In this document: piece after piece, positions 1 to 7,785 of the stretch
Layout of the letters: each line of letters begins with the position of its first letter
Numbering within the stretch: position 1 is the first letter of the stretch
Assembly: GCA_025363455.1 (NCBI GenBank)
Contig: JANYDW010000074.1
Span: 1 to 32,297 of the forward strand
DNA from: Oleiharenicola sp.
GTDB lineage: Bacteria; Verrucomicrobiota; Verrucomicrobiia; Opitutales; Opitutaceae
Reading direction: 5' to 3'
DNA: 32,297 bases
Made by a program: the position numbers and the translations under genes
The notes under the pieces: generated by a model
Seen by the model: only the letters and a program-made list of their open reading frames with translations
What the model was told of the DNA's origin: nothing
Databases searched by the model: none

Positions 1-2
1 TC

Positions 3-131
3 ACCGAGCATCGCCGGGTCCAAAAACTTCTGCTGGAAATGCGCCGCCTCTCCCGGCAGATCATGCGCACACGTTTTCCGGACCCAGAGCGTCGCAGTCC
101 GCTCTCCAAGAAAGTTTTGCGCCTTATCTAA
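3..131 (+). CDS. 3' end of an unidentified gene (partial)
   Basis: An open frame enters from the left edge and ends at a TAA at 129-131, giving 42 residues. The peptide is basic (many Arg and Lys) and looks helical, with the segment HRRVQKLLLEMRRLSRQIM, then RTRFPDPERR and a hydrophobic end VLRLI. The other two forward frames are Pro/Ser/Ala-rich and less protein-like. I do not recognise the family and too little is present to assign a function. Its end lies about 150 bases from the insertion sequence, so the gene itself was not cut at this point. Confidence 0.35.
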   Translation, partial: TEHRRVQKLLLEMRRLSRQIMRTRFPDPERRSPLSKKVLRLI

Positions 132-250
132 GCGCCATTCCCTCCTGACCCCATTGGGTGGTGGCGGCGGCTCCCGGGTGCAAATGGAGTCCGTCAACGG
201 CGGCCTCAGCGTCGAACGCGCGAAGTAGAGGTCCGGACCGGAACGATCTC

Positions 251-271
251 TTGTAGTCTATTAAACTACAA
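251..271. promoter_or_regulatory. Palindromic operator-like site TTGTAGT-N7-ACTACAA
   Basis: Perfect 7-bp inverted repeat with an AT-rich 7-bp centre, immediately left of the insertion sequence. The size and the GTAGT/ACTAC half-sites resemble dyads bound by small winged-helix repressors such as BlaI/MecI; that comparison is from memory and is inference. Any gene it once controlled is no longer adjacent because the IS begins about 14 bp further on. Confidence 0.35.
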
Positions 272-284
272 ACTCCTCCTGACG

Positions 285-1819
285 CCTAAGTAGGTTAATA
301 CCTGGATTCCGATGTTGGAGTTATGGGGGCGGATTGTTTTTGAGGAGTTTAGCCGGTGAGGAGGGGGCTGGAGTGAGTGGCGGATCCAATGTCGGCGCGA
401 TAGGCAGGATGGCGTGTTGGATTTTATCGAGGAAGGGTTTGCGCGAAGCAAGGCCGCCCCAAGCGGCGGACAAAAACAGGACGAACTTGTGGCCGGAGCG
501 CCCCGCGATGGCGCCACAGACAAACAGCGACTGGCGCAGGGTGGCGGGTCGGGCCTGCCCCTGACGGCGGAAGGCGCCGAGGGCCTGGCAAACGCTGAGC
601 AGATTAAAGACGAAGAGGACACTGAGGAAGGCCGCTTCCGTGGGAAAAAACTTTTGCAGGCAAAAGTCGTCGGCGCCCAGATCGGTCTTCAACTCGGAGA
701 AGCGCGGCTCGATGGCCGCGCGTTGGTCGTAGTGATGCCAGATCCAGGCGGCGGGCTCCGGGCGATTGGTGATGAACACCCGGTATTCGTAGCCGGGGAC
801 GGCGAGGAGCCGCTGTTCGGTGGGATCGGGCAAACGCAGGCGCACGACGACGAAGCGACGGGGGCGACTGGTGGCGGGCAGTTGCTCGGTGAACTCGCCC
901 ACGTCAGCCCCGGGCTCGACCGTCGTCCACGTGGTGAGGCCCTGCACGTGGAGTTGGATGGACCGGTTGCGCTGGGCGACGATCACATAGGGCAAGGCGC
1001 GCTCCTCGAGGAAGCCGAGCAGCTTCTGGTCGTGGAAGCCCGCGTCAGCGCGCAGGCCCTGCAGCGGACAGGAGGCCGGCAGCGTGGCCAGCGCCTCGGT
1101 GAGAAACTCCACCGCCCCGCGAGAGTCCGCGGCATGCCCGGCGCGCAGCCAGGCATGCAAGACGAGCACCGGTTGGGTGAGGAACGCAACCAAGGGTCGG
1201 TGCGCCCGGCCGCTGCGCCGGGTCGGGTTGTAGCCGTGCTCCGCGCCTTCCTGCCGGCCGAAGCGCTGGAGCAAGGTTGAGTCCAGATCCAGCAGGCACG
1301 GGCCCGGGGGGTGGCGCTCCAGCAACCACCGAAACATGGCCGGAAAGAACGCCGCGTTCTGCGCTGGGCCGAAGCGTTGGAAAAAGTTGCGCACCGCATC
1401 ATCGCCGGGAAACCGTGTGCCGCAGAGTTCCTGCAGGGCCCGGTCACTTCGCAGCATCTGCAGATGCGCGAAACGCCGCGCCCCGGCCATCACCCCCAGC
1501 CAGAACGCCAGCAGCGTGTGCGCCGGATCGATGGCGTTGTTTGACTCATACCGGAACGGCAGCCGCGCCCGCACCGCCTCCACCGCTCCGAGCTTGCGCA
1601 GCAACTCCACCATCACCACCAGCCCGCCAAAGGGCGTTACCGCCCGCTTTGTCTCCCGTAAAACAGCTTGGCCTCCGTCACCAATCCGTCGAAACTCGTA
1701 CTGCATCGTTCTGTTCCTCCGTAGTTAGTTGTGGTTCGCACCTAACCTCCTACGGCCTCCCTCCTTGGAATGGAACGATGCTTTTTCGTCTTCGGAATCC
1801 AGGTAATAGCCTACTTTAG
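285..1819 (-). mobile_element. IS1380-family insertion sequence
   Basis: A single transposase gene is flanked by terminal inverted repeats. The left end, from about 285, reads AAGTAGGTTAATACC then TGGATTCCGA. The reverse complement of the right end (1792-1819) reads AAGTAGGCTATTACC then TGGATTCCGA, which is 23 of 25 matches. The length, about 1.5 kb, suits the IS4/IS1380 group. The exact outer bases are uncertain: the alignment shifts by one base at the tips and I see no clear 4-bp target duplication (GACG on the left, CTGC on the right). This could mean flanking rearrangement after insertion. Confidence 0.8.
321..1706 (-). CDS. IS1380-family DDE transposase
   Basis: This 461-residue protein catalyses cut-and-paste movement of the surrounding element. 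The first catalytic Asp is in the DLDST motif (D140 or D142) and the second in RADAGF (D221). The Y-x2-R-x3-E-x6-K signature of IS4-superfamily enzymes is complete at Y326, R329, E333 and K340, in the segment ending ELK. The segment YNPTRRSGRAHRPL is also typical of IS1380 members. The frame is intact over a normal family length, the ATG start sits about 85 bp inside the right inverted repeat, and the stop lies just inside the left one. It is probably functional. The C-terminal tail is Pro-rich (TLDPPLTPAPSSP) and may be an extension created near the IS end. Confidence 0.88.
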   Translation of the reverse strand: MQYEFRRIGDGGQAVLRETKRAVTPFGGLVVMVELLRKLGAVEAVRARLPFRYESNNAIDPAHTLLAFWLGVMAGARRFAHLQMLRSDRALQELCGTRFPGDDAVRNFFQRFGPAQNAAFFPAMFRWLLERHPPGPCLLDLDSTLLQRFGRQEGAEHGYNPTRRSGRAHRPLVAFLTQPVLVLHAWLRAGHAADSRGAVEFLTEALATLPASCPLQGLRADAGFHDQKLLGFLEERALPYVIVAQRNRSIQLHVQGLTTWTTVEPGADVGEFTEQLPATSRPRRFVVVRLRLPDPTEQRLLAVPGYEYRVFITNRPEPAAWIWHHYDQRAAIEPRFSELKTDLGADDFCLQKFFPTEAAFLSVLFVFNLLSVCQALGAFRRQGQARPATLRQSLFVCGAIAGRSGHKFVLFLSAAWGGLASRKPFLDKIQHAILPIAPTLDPPLTPAPSSPAKLLKNNPPP

Positions 1820-2034
1820 CTGCCGTCCGACAACCGCACCGTGGATCGGATCGACTACCGGCTGTAAAGGGAAAGGCACGGGGTCAGATCACGGATGACG
1901 AGTTCGGCGTCATTGGCTTCAATCATTTCGCTATCCGTGACCCGGACTACCTGTCCTGCTACTTTCGCGGCTGCACTTCAGGTCAGATGGCTTCAAAATA
2001 TCAGGACAAGCCCGACCTACGGCAAATGGCCTAG
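1820..2034 (+). pseudogene. 5'-truncated remnant of an unidentified gene beside the IS
   Basis: A frame is open from the IS right end to a TAG at 2032-2034. From about 1888 it reads like protein: ITDDEFGVIGFNHFAIRDP, then DYLSCYFRGCTSG and KYQDKPDLRQMA. There is no plausible start before it. A terminator-like hairpin begins 10 bp after the stop, which supports a genuine gene end. A second short frame ends at 1867 with RTVDRIDYRL, so there may also be a frameshift or fusion here. The stretch is more AT-rich than the downstream genes. I cannot name the family; it may be the surviving tail of a gene cut by the insertion or by a later deletion. Confidence 0.3.
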
Positions 2035-2044
2035 GCACAAATCA

Positions 2045-2078
2045 CCCGCCGCCAGCATCCCATCCGTGGGACGGCGGG
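2045..2078 (+). terminator. Terminator-like hairpin after the remnant gene
   Basis: CCCGCCG at 2045-2051 pairs with CGGCGGG at 2072-2078, and TCCCA at 2058-2062 pairs with TGGGA at 2067-2071 around a TCCG loop. A 6-base bulge (CCAGCA) sits on the 5' side. The T-rich run ATTTCATTT follows at once. This gives 12 GC-rich pairs and looks like a Rho-independent terminator that also separates the IS region from the sigma-54 promoter downstream. Confidence 0.45.
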
Positions 2079-2167
2079 ATTTCATTTGCGCAGAGAAATG
2101 GACGGAGCTGATTTCGGACTGTTTCGCTTCCTATTGCATCATAGCATTTAGCAACTACGCGCGGGCT

Positions 2168-2183
2168 TGGCACAAGGCATGCA
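2168..2183 (+). promoter_or_regulatory. Sigma-54 (-24/-12) promoter ahead of the permease array
   Basis: TGGCACAAGGCATGCA matches the RpoN consensus, with GG at 2169-2170 and GC at 2181-2182 exactly 10 bases apart. Transcription would begin near 2194, about 365 bases before the first permease gene. The upstream 100 bases are AT-rich (TTGCATCATAGCATTTAGCAA region at 2136-2156), as expected where an activator or IHF binds. A second, better match stands before the TolC-like gene at 25208. Confidence 0.65.
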
Positions 2184-2193
2184 AAATGGCGGC

Positions 2194-2445
2194 ATGCACC
2201 CGGCCGCAACCACGCTGTTTTTCCGCGCCCACACGCGCGTTCTGACCACCCTGTCTGTCGCACTCGCCATCACCTGCCTCAGTCTGAGCGGCGCCGCGCG
2301 CGCCCCCGCAGTCTGCCCCGCCTGCCGAGGCGACAAAATCGTGGCGAAATCCGCCCTGCCCCTCGAGTCGGCGCGCCCGGAGCTCCCCCGGATCGTCATC
2401 CGCCTGTTCTTCCTCCTGCCCCATCTGCTGCCGCGGGAAAGTTGA
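2194..2445 (+). CDS. Possible small exported protein with a CxxC motif
   Basis: An open frame of 83 codons starts at the ATG at 2194, which coincides with the predicted sigma-54 transcription start, so it would be leaderless. An in-frame start at 2167 is ruled out because it lies within the promoter. The N-terminus has basic residues followed by a hydrophobic stretch (LTTLSVALAITCLSLSGAARA), like a signal peptide, then CPACRGDKIV with a CxxC pair. Third codon positions are strongly G/C, as in the real genes nearby. I know no family for it. It may be a small exported or metal-binding protein, or simply the 5' leader of the permease transcript; frames on the opposite strand are also open. Confidence 0.3.
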   Translation: MHPAATTLFFRAHTRVLTTLSVALAITCLSLSGAARAPAVCPACRGDKIVAKSALPLESARPELPRIVIRLFFLLPHLLPRES

Positions 2446-2506
2446 TCCGCGCATCGCTCAACCCGCGGCTCCACCTCTTTCTCCCCGGTCCTAAAACCCC
2501 AAGCAG

Positions 2507-2541
2507 AGATTACGAGAACGAGTAAGAGAACGAGAACGATT
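2507..2541 (+). repeat. GAGAACGA word repeat before the first permease
   Basis: Degenerate tandem copies of the word (T)ACGAGAACGAG fill this 35-bp stretch: GATTACGAGAACGAG, TAAGAGAACGAG, AACGATTC. It lies about 20 bp before the start of the first permease gene. Function unknown. It may be an intergenic word repeat of the same general type as those before the other permease genes. Confidence 0.45.
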
Positions 2542-2559
2542 CAAAGACCCTCCCCACCC

Positions 2560-5082
2560 ATGATCATCGAAACGTTCCTCCAGGACCTGCGCATCGGCCT
2601 GCGCGTGCTGATCAAGGAGAAATCCTTCTGCGCCCTCGCAGTCTTCGTCCTCGCCCTGGGCATCTGCGCCGTCACCACCCAGTTCACCGTCGTCAACGCC
2701 ACCGTGCTGCGCGGCTTCTCGTTTCCCGACAGCCACCAGCTGATGGACGTGCAGCTCGTCAACCCCCAGCTCGCCAATGGCGCCAACAATTTCAACGGCC
2801 GCATCACGGCGATGGATTACGAGGAAATCAAGGCCGCCCAATCGTCCTTCAGCGCCATGGCGGGCTACATGAATTTCTCGACCGTCAATCTCACCTACAA
2901 AGGCACGCCGCAGCGCTACACCGGCGCGTACGTGACCGACAGCTTCTTCAGCATCCTCGGGGTTTCCCCCATTCTCGGACGCGACTTCACCGCGGCCGAC
3001 AACCTGCCCGGCGCCGAGCGCGTCGTCCTCATCAGCCACCAGCTCTGGGAGCACGACTTCAACCGTGACCCGCAGATCGTGGGGCAGGCAGTGCGCACCA
3101 ACGGCCGCAGCGCCACCATCATCGGCGTGATGCCGCCGCGGTTCAATTTCCCGGTCAATGAGCAGCTCTGGATCCCGCTCTACAACGAATTTCCCGTTCG
3201 GCCCCGCACCGACCAGGCGGCCAACAACGTCGCCATCCTCGGGCGGCTGAAACCCAACGCCACCGCCGAGTCGGCCACCGCCGAGATCACCGGCATCGCC
3301 GCCAATCTCGCCAAGGCCAACCCCGCCACGAACAAGGATGTCTCCGCCGCCCTCGTCCAGCCGCTGATTAATAATTTCACCGGCGCGCAGCTCCGGGGCC
3401 TGATGTTCACGATGCTCGGCTTCTGCCTCGGGGTGCTACTCATCGCCTGCGTCAACGTGATGAACATGCAATTCGCTCGCGCCACGTTGCGCGCCAAGGA
3501 GCTCGCCATCCGCTCTTCGCTTGGCGCCACCCGCGTCCGGCTCGTGCGGCAGATGCTCACCGAAAGCCTGCTGGTGGCCGGCCTCGGCGCCGTCCTCGGC
3601 GTGGGCGGCTCCTACTGGGCGGTGGACCTCCTCACCGCCTCCGTCCAGACCCTGCCTTTCCCGCTGCCCTATTGGATCGTGTTCACCATCGACGGCCGGG
3701 TGCTCGCCTTCACCGTCGGCGCCACGATGCTCGCGGCGGTCGTCTCCGGTCTCATCCCCGCCTGGCTGGCCTCGCGCGCCAGCGCCGCCGACGTGCTCAA
3801 GGAATCCGGCCGCGGCAACACCGGCCGCCTCACCACGTTCATCACGCGCGGCCTCGTCGTCTGCCAGATTCTCCTGACAAGCATCCTGCTCGTCGGCTCG
3901 CTCCTGCAGCTGCAATCCATCCTGCGGCAGCAATCGGTCAACTATGGCTACGACACCGGCTCCGTATACTCCGGTCGCCTCGGGCTCTTCGAGGCTGATT
4001 ATCCGACCCCGCAGGCCAAGCGACAGTTCTACGAGCGGGTCATTCGCCAGCTCCGCGCCAACCCCGCCCTCGAAGGCGCGGCCTTCAGCTCCCGCTTCCG
4101 CATGATCGGCTCCGGCAATGGCGGCATTGAGATCGAGGGCCAGACCTACCCGAAGGAATCCGACCGGCCCAAGGCCAACTTTGAAAATATCTCCGATGGC
4201 TTTTTCAGCACGCTGGGCGTGAAAATCATCGAGGGCCGCGACTTCACCAACGAAGATGACGACCTCAAGCGCCCGGTCGCGATCGTGAACACCACCTTTG
4301 CGCGCAAGTTCTTCGGTGGTGAAAGCCCGTTGGGTCGCCGTTTCCGCACCGTCGGCAACAACAACTTCTACAGCCCATGGCGCACCATCGTCGGTCTCGC
4401 TCCCGAGTTGCGGATGAGCCCGCCCTTCGCCGGCAATTTAAACGGCCCGGCCGGCGAGGAAGGCTTTTACGTGCCGCTCTACGCCAATGTCTTCGGCCAA
4501 GTGCCGGCCGCGCTCCCCGCGCCGCAATTTGCCACCGTCGTCGCGCGCCCGCGCGGCGGCCAATCGGGTGAAACCGCCGCGGCTTTGGTCCGACGCGAAC
4601 TGCAGGCAATCGACGCCAACCTCCCGCTCTATTTTGGCGGTACGCCGCAGCGTCTCCTCAATGAAACCTTCGGGCAAAACCGTATCATCGCCACAATGTT
4701 CACCATTTTCGGCGTGGTCGCCCTCATTCTCGCCGCCGTCGGGCTCTACGGCGTCACCTCATTTTCGGTTAACCAGCGTACCCAGGAATTCGGCATCCGC
4801 ATGGCGCTCGGCGCCGATCGGGTGAGCATCCTGAAGATGGTGCTCGGACAGGGCCTGATCCAGCTCGGGATCGGGCTGGCTCTCGGTCTCGGTTGCGCCC
4901 TCGCCGCCGCCCTATTGGCCGCAGCCGGCATTCAAAATTTCCTGTTCCAGGTCAAGCCCACCGACCCGGCGACCTACCTCGCAGTCTTCGGCGTGCTGAG
5001 CGTGGTTTCCTTGGTCGCAACCTTCATTCCTGCGCGCCGCGCCACGCGGGTGGACCCGATGGTGGCGCTGCGCACGGAGTAA
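2560..5082 (+). CDS. ADOP-type duplicated MacB/FtsX permease 1
   Basis: An 840-residue inner-membrane permease with two MacB-like halves in one chain and no ATPase domain, as in the acidobacterial duplicated orphan permease (ADOP) family. Order: helix about 22-45; periplasmic MacB core domain 50-270; three-helix FtsX domain 280-405 with ELAIRSSLGATRVRLVRQML; second N-terminal-type helix 428-452; second periplasmic domain; second FtsX domain from about 710 with FGIRMALGADRVSILKMVLG. The tail ARRATRVDPMVALRTE is shared by all six permeases here. The relatives MacB and LolCE couple ATP hydrolysis outside the membrane to movement of substrates or lipoproteins; the substrate here cannot be read. 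It is the first gene after the sigma-54 promoter. The ATG is preceded by CCCTCCCCACCC and no Shine-Dalgarno. Confidence 0.85.
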   Translation: MIIETFLQDLRIGLRVLIKEKSFCALAVFVLALGICAVTTQFTVVNATVLRGFSFPDSHQLMDVQLVNPQLANGANNFNGRITAMDYEEIKAAQSSFSAMAGYMNFSTVNLTYKGTPQRYTGAYVTDSFFSILGVSPILGRDFTAADNLPGAERVVLISHQLWEHDFNRDPQIVGQAVRTNGRSATIIGVMPPRFNFPVNEQLWIPLYNEFPVRPRTDQAANNVAILGRLKPNATAESATAEITGIAANLAKANPATNKDVSAALVQPLINNFTGAQLRGLMFTMLGFCLGVLLIACVNVMNMQFARATLRAKELAIRSSLGATRVRLVRQMLTESLLVAGLGAVLGVGGSYWAVDLLTASVQTLPFPLPYWIVFTIDGRVLAFTVGATMLAAVVSGLIPAWLASRASAADVLKESGRGNTGRLTTFITRGLVVCQILLTSILLVGSLLQLQSILRQQSVNYGYDTGSVYSGRLGLFEADYPTPQAKRQFYERVIRQLRANPALEGAAFSSRFRMIGSGNGGIEIEGQTYPKESDRPKANFENISDGFFSTLGVKIIEGRDFTNEDDDLKRPVAIVNTTFARKFFGGESPLGRRFRTVGNNNFYSPWRTIVGLAPELRMSPPFAGNLNGPAGEEGFYVPLYANVFGQVPAALPAPQFATVVARPRGGQSGETAAALVRRELQAIDANLPLYFGGTPQRLLNETFGQNRIIATMFTIFGVVALILAAVGLYGVTSFSVNQRTQEFGIRMALGADRVSILKMVLGQGLIQLGIGLALGLGCALAAALLAAAGIQNFLFQVKPTDPATYLAVFGVLSVVSLVATFIPARRATRVDPMVALRTE

Positions 5083-5087
5083 TCGCC

Positions 5088-5188
5088 CACCGCAAATACC
5101 CCGCATGTCACCTCGACCCTCCCTCGCGTTTCTCGTCTCGCCGAAGCCCAGCGGGCGCAGGCGGATGGTGGCGCTCAGGGCCGAATGA
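5088..5188 (+). repeat. Permease-tail repeat, copy 1
   Basis: About 100 bp directly after permease 1. The segment CGCGTTTCTCGTCTCGCCGA at 5125-5144 recurs in copies 2 and 3, followed by an imperfect hairpin (GCC-GAA-GCCC-AGC-GGGC-GCA-GGC) and then codons for RMVALRAE plus TGA. That ending copies the conserved C-terminus (DPMVALRAE-stop) of the permeases themselves, so the repeat appears to carry a fragment of a permease 3' end. Confidence 0.7.
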
Positions 5189-5190
5189 GC

Positions 5191-5293
5191 GAAAGAAGAA
5201 GTATGAATGAAGAAGGAAGAAATTTCCCACATAATCCCGGCCCCACCTCTTCTTACTTCATCCTTCTTCCTTCTTATTTTTCCCCCTCCTCCC
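5191..5293 (+). repeat. Purine/pyrimidine inverted-repeat leader before permease 2
   Basis: A purine-rich arm at 5191-5221 (words GAAGAA, GAATGAAGAAGGAAGAA) faces a pyrimidine-rich arm at 5248-5293 (TTCTTACTTCATCC, TTCTTCCTTCTTA, then CCCCCTCCTCCC) that runs into the ATG. The arms are largely complementary, so the leader RNA could fold and cover the sequence in front of the start. Comparable segments precede permeases 3, 4, 5 and 6. Confidence 0.55.
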
Positions 5294-7702
5294 ATGTTCT
5301 CCGATCTAAAATTCGCGTTTCGCCAGCTCACCAAGTCGCCGGGCTTCACCGCCATCTCGCTGATCACCCTTGCCCTCGGGATCGGCCTGAACACCTCGAT
5401 GTTCAGCGTGATGAACCTGCTGATCCTAAAGCCGCTGCCCTATCCGGAAAACGAGCGGCTCGTCCGCGTCTTCCGGACCAACCCACAGAACCCGCGTTCC
5501 AACCACACCGCCCAATCCTTCCTCGACCTCCGGCGGGAATCGGCGGACTTCATCCGGCTGGCAGCCTACCGCCAGTGGGGCTACACGCTGACCCAGCCGG
5601 GACGCACCCCGGTCAACTTCAACGCGCTGCGCGTCTCGGCGGATTTTTTTGACATTCTTGGGCTGAAGCCCGAGGTCGGCCGCGCGTTCATCCCCGAGGA
5701 GGAACAGCCCGGCAATCATGTCATCATCCTAAGTCACGCGATCTGGATGGCGCATTTCGGTGGCAACCGCGACATCGTCGGCCACGCGGTGACCATCGAC
5801 GGCGAGAGCACCACCGTCGTTGGCGTGATGCCGGCGGACTTTTCCAACCTCATGCTCTGGGGGCCGGGCGATGTCTTCCGCCCGTTGGGGCTGACCGACC
5901 AGGAAAAAGCCGACCGTAACGACACTTCCGTCCAGGTCCTGGGCCGGGCGCGCGGCCCGCTCACCTCTCAGCAACTCAACGACCGGCTGGCCGCCATCAA
6001 CAACAGCCTCGCCGACAGCCGTCCGCGCGAGCAGAGCAAGGATGGGCTCCGCGCCATGAACCTCCAGGACTCGGCGGTTCAGCCGGACTCCGACGTCATG
6101 ACCGTCATGCTGCTCGGTCTCGCCGGTTTCGTCCTGTTGATCGTGTGCGGCAACCTCGCCAACCTCCAGCTGGCCCGCGCCGTTTCCCGGGGACGGGAAT
6201 TCGCCATTCGTACCGCGCTTGGCGCCTCCCGCGCTCACCTGCTGCGCCCGCTCCTCCTGGAAAGCTTCTTCCTCGCGCTCGCCGGCGGCCTGGGCGGCAT
6301 CCTGGTCGCGGTCTGGGGCAACGAATGGATCTCCAAGCGCCTGTCGGAGAACCTGCCGATCAACTTCGATCTCACCGTGGACTGGCGCGTCCTGGCTTTC
6401 GCCCTGGGCCTTTCCCTGGTCACCGGGCTGGTCTTCGGCCTGGCGCCGGCGTTGCTGTCTTCACGCGTCCGGGTAAACGAGACGCTCAAGAGCGGCGCCC
6501 GCGGTTCGACCGGCGACCGGTCCCAGCATTACCTGCGGAATACCCTGATCGTTCTTCAATTCGCCGCGGCGCTCATGCTGCTCAGCTCCGCCGGCTTCTT
6601 CCTCCGCGGCTTGAAAAGCCTGGCCGCCCGGGACCCGGGCTGGACCCCGGCGGGCCTCACCCACGGCGTCATCAGCCCGCCCCAGGCCCGCTACTCCGCC
6701 CCCGAACAGACCCTCAATTTCTATCAGAGCCTGGAGGATCGCCTCCGGGCCCTGCCCGGCGTCGAAAACGTTGCGATCGGCTGGACCGCGCCGATCTACA
6801 CCCTGCTCGCCTCGCGCACTTATTTTGTCGAGGGCCGCGAGCCGCCCGCACCGGGCCGCGAGCCCCTCGCCATGGTCAACTCCGTCAGCCCCGGCTATCT
6901 CGCCACGCTCAAAATTCCGCTGCGTTCCGGACGCCAGTTCACCGCGGCTGACAACCTTGGCGCCCCGCGCGTGGTGATGATCAACGAATCCATGGCGAAA
7001 GCCCTGTTCCCCGGCGAGAGTCCCATCGGCCGGCGCATCGGCACCGGCACCGCCGCCACCCGCGCTTGGGCGGAGATCGTCGGTGTGTTTCCCGATGTCA
7101 GCATGGCCGGCAACCCGGCGCCGCAATCCACGGCTCTCCAGGTCTTCCAACCTCTCGCGCAGGAACCGTGGAACTATGTGGCGGTGATGGTGCGCTCGTC
7201 CCAACCCATGACCGAACCGCTGCGCCTGGCGGTCCAGGCGCTCGATCCGACCATCCCCGTGCAAATGCTCAACACGGCCGACGAACTGGCCAAGACCGGT
7301 GTCCGCGGCATGCAACTCATCACCAAGATATTCTTCAGCTTCAGCTTGCTCGGGCTCTTCCTGGCCGCCCTCGGCCTTTACGGAGTGATCATGCGGCTCG
7401 TGATGCAGCGCACCACCGAGATCGGCGTGCGCATGGCGCTCGGCGCCCAATGGCGCGACATTCGCACGCTCATCATGACCATGGGATTTCGGCTGGCCAT
7501 GATCGGCGCCGGGGTCGGCCTGCTTGGCTCCATGGCAATGAGCGCCGGCTTGAGCGCCGTGTTCACCGGCAAACCCGGCCTCGATTACCCCGTCCTGCTG
7601 TCCACGACGACTTTGCTCGTGCTCGTCGCGCTGGTCTCGTGCTACCTGCCCGCCCGCCGCGCCAGCAAGGTGGATCCGACAGTGGCGCTGAGAGCGGAGT
7701 AA
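5294..7702 (+). CDS. ADOP-type duplicated MacB/FtsX permease 2
   Basis: An 802-residue duplicated permease. I chose the ATG at 5294 (MFSDLKFAFRQLTKSPGF) because permeases 3 and 5 start the same way (MFSD); an upstream in-frame ATG at 5207 would add 29 residues encoded by the intergenic inverted repeat. Helix about 17-42; first FtsX domain from about 268 (FAIRTALGASRAHLLRPLLL); central helix near 412-435 (LIVLQFAAALMLLSSAGFF); second FtsX domain from about 672 (IGVRMALGAQWRDIRTL). It ends in the shared tail ARRASKVDPTVALRAE. No nucleotide-binding domain is present. It is closest to permease 3, with matching N-termini and the same GAQ-x-RDI segment, so the two are probably recent tandem duplicates. 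Confidence 0.85.
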   Translation: MFSDLKFAFRQLTKSPGFTAISLITLALGIGLNTSMFSVMNLLILKPLPYPENERLVRVFRTNPQNPRSNHTAQSFLDLRRESADFIRLAAYRQWGYTLTQPGRTPVNFNALRVSADFFDILGLKPEVGRAFIPEEEQPGNHVIILSHAIWMAHFGGNRDIVGHAVTIDGESTTVVGVMPADFSNLMLWGPGDVFRPLGLTDQEKADRNDTSVQVLGRARGPLTSQQLNDRLAAINNSLADSRPREQSKDGLRAMNLQDSAVQPDSDVMTVMLLGLAGFVLLIVCGNLANLQLARAVSRGREFAIRTALGASRAHLLRPLLLESFFLALAGGLGGILVAVWGNEWISKRLSENLPINFDLTVDWRVLAFALGLSLVTGLVFGLAPALLSSRVRVNETLKSGARGSTGDRSQHYLRNTLIVLQFAAALMLLSSAGFFLRGLKSLAARDPGWTPAGLTHGVISPPQARYSAPEQTLNFYQSLEDRLRALPGVENVAIGWTAPIYTLLASRTYFVEGREPPAPGREPLAMVNSVSPGYLATLKIPLRSGRQFTAADNLGAPRVVMINESMAKALFPGESPIGRRIGTGTAATRAWAEIVGVFPDVSMAGNPAPQSTALQVFQPLAQEPWNYVAVMVRSSQPMTEPLRLAVQALDPTIPVQMLNTADELAKTGVRGMQLITKIFFSFSLLGLFLAALGLYGVIMRLVMQRTTEIGVRMALGAQWRDIRTLIMTMGFRLAMIGAGVGLLGSMAMSAGLSAVFTGKPGLDYPVLLSTTTLLVLVALVSCYLPARRASKVDPTVALRAE

Positions 7703-7785
7703 TGGAAGAAGGATGAATTAAGAAATCCCGATCCCTGCGAGTTCTTCTTTTTTTCATTCTCACTTCGGCCTTCCTACTTCCTTCC
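7703..7785 (+). repeat. Purine/pyrimidine inverted-repeat leader before permease 3
   Basis: The purine arm (7703-7725, TGGAAGAAGGATGAATTAAG) starts straight after the permease 2 stop. The pyrimidine arm (7742-7784, with TTCTTCTTT and CTACTTCCTTCC) abuts the ATG. The core at 7711-7740, beginning GGATGAATTAAGAAATCCCG, recurs before permease 4 from 10500, so this is a dispersed element and not a chance hairpin. Confidence 0.55.

Noticed and set aside
414..1280. Long plus-strand frame over the IS transposase gene
   Set aside because: It is the antisense of a clear DDE transposase and has no domain of its own; GC-rich DNA leaves antisense frames open.
138..1890. TGACCCC (left) and GGGGTCA (right) around the IS, like RAYT gene borders
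   Set aside because: Only 7-8 bases match and there is no tyrosine transposase gene; too weak to call.
5207..5293. Earlier start for permease 2
   Set aside because: The extra 29 residues are encoded by the purine/pyrimidine repeat, and paralogues begin at MFSD.
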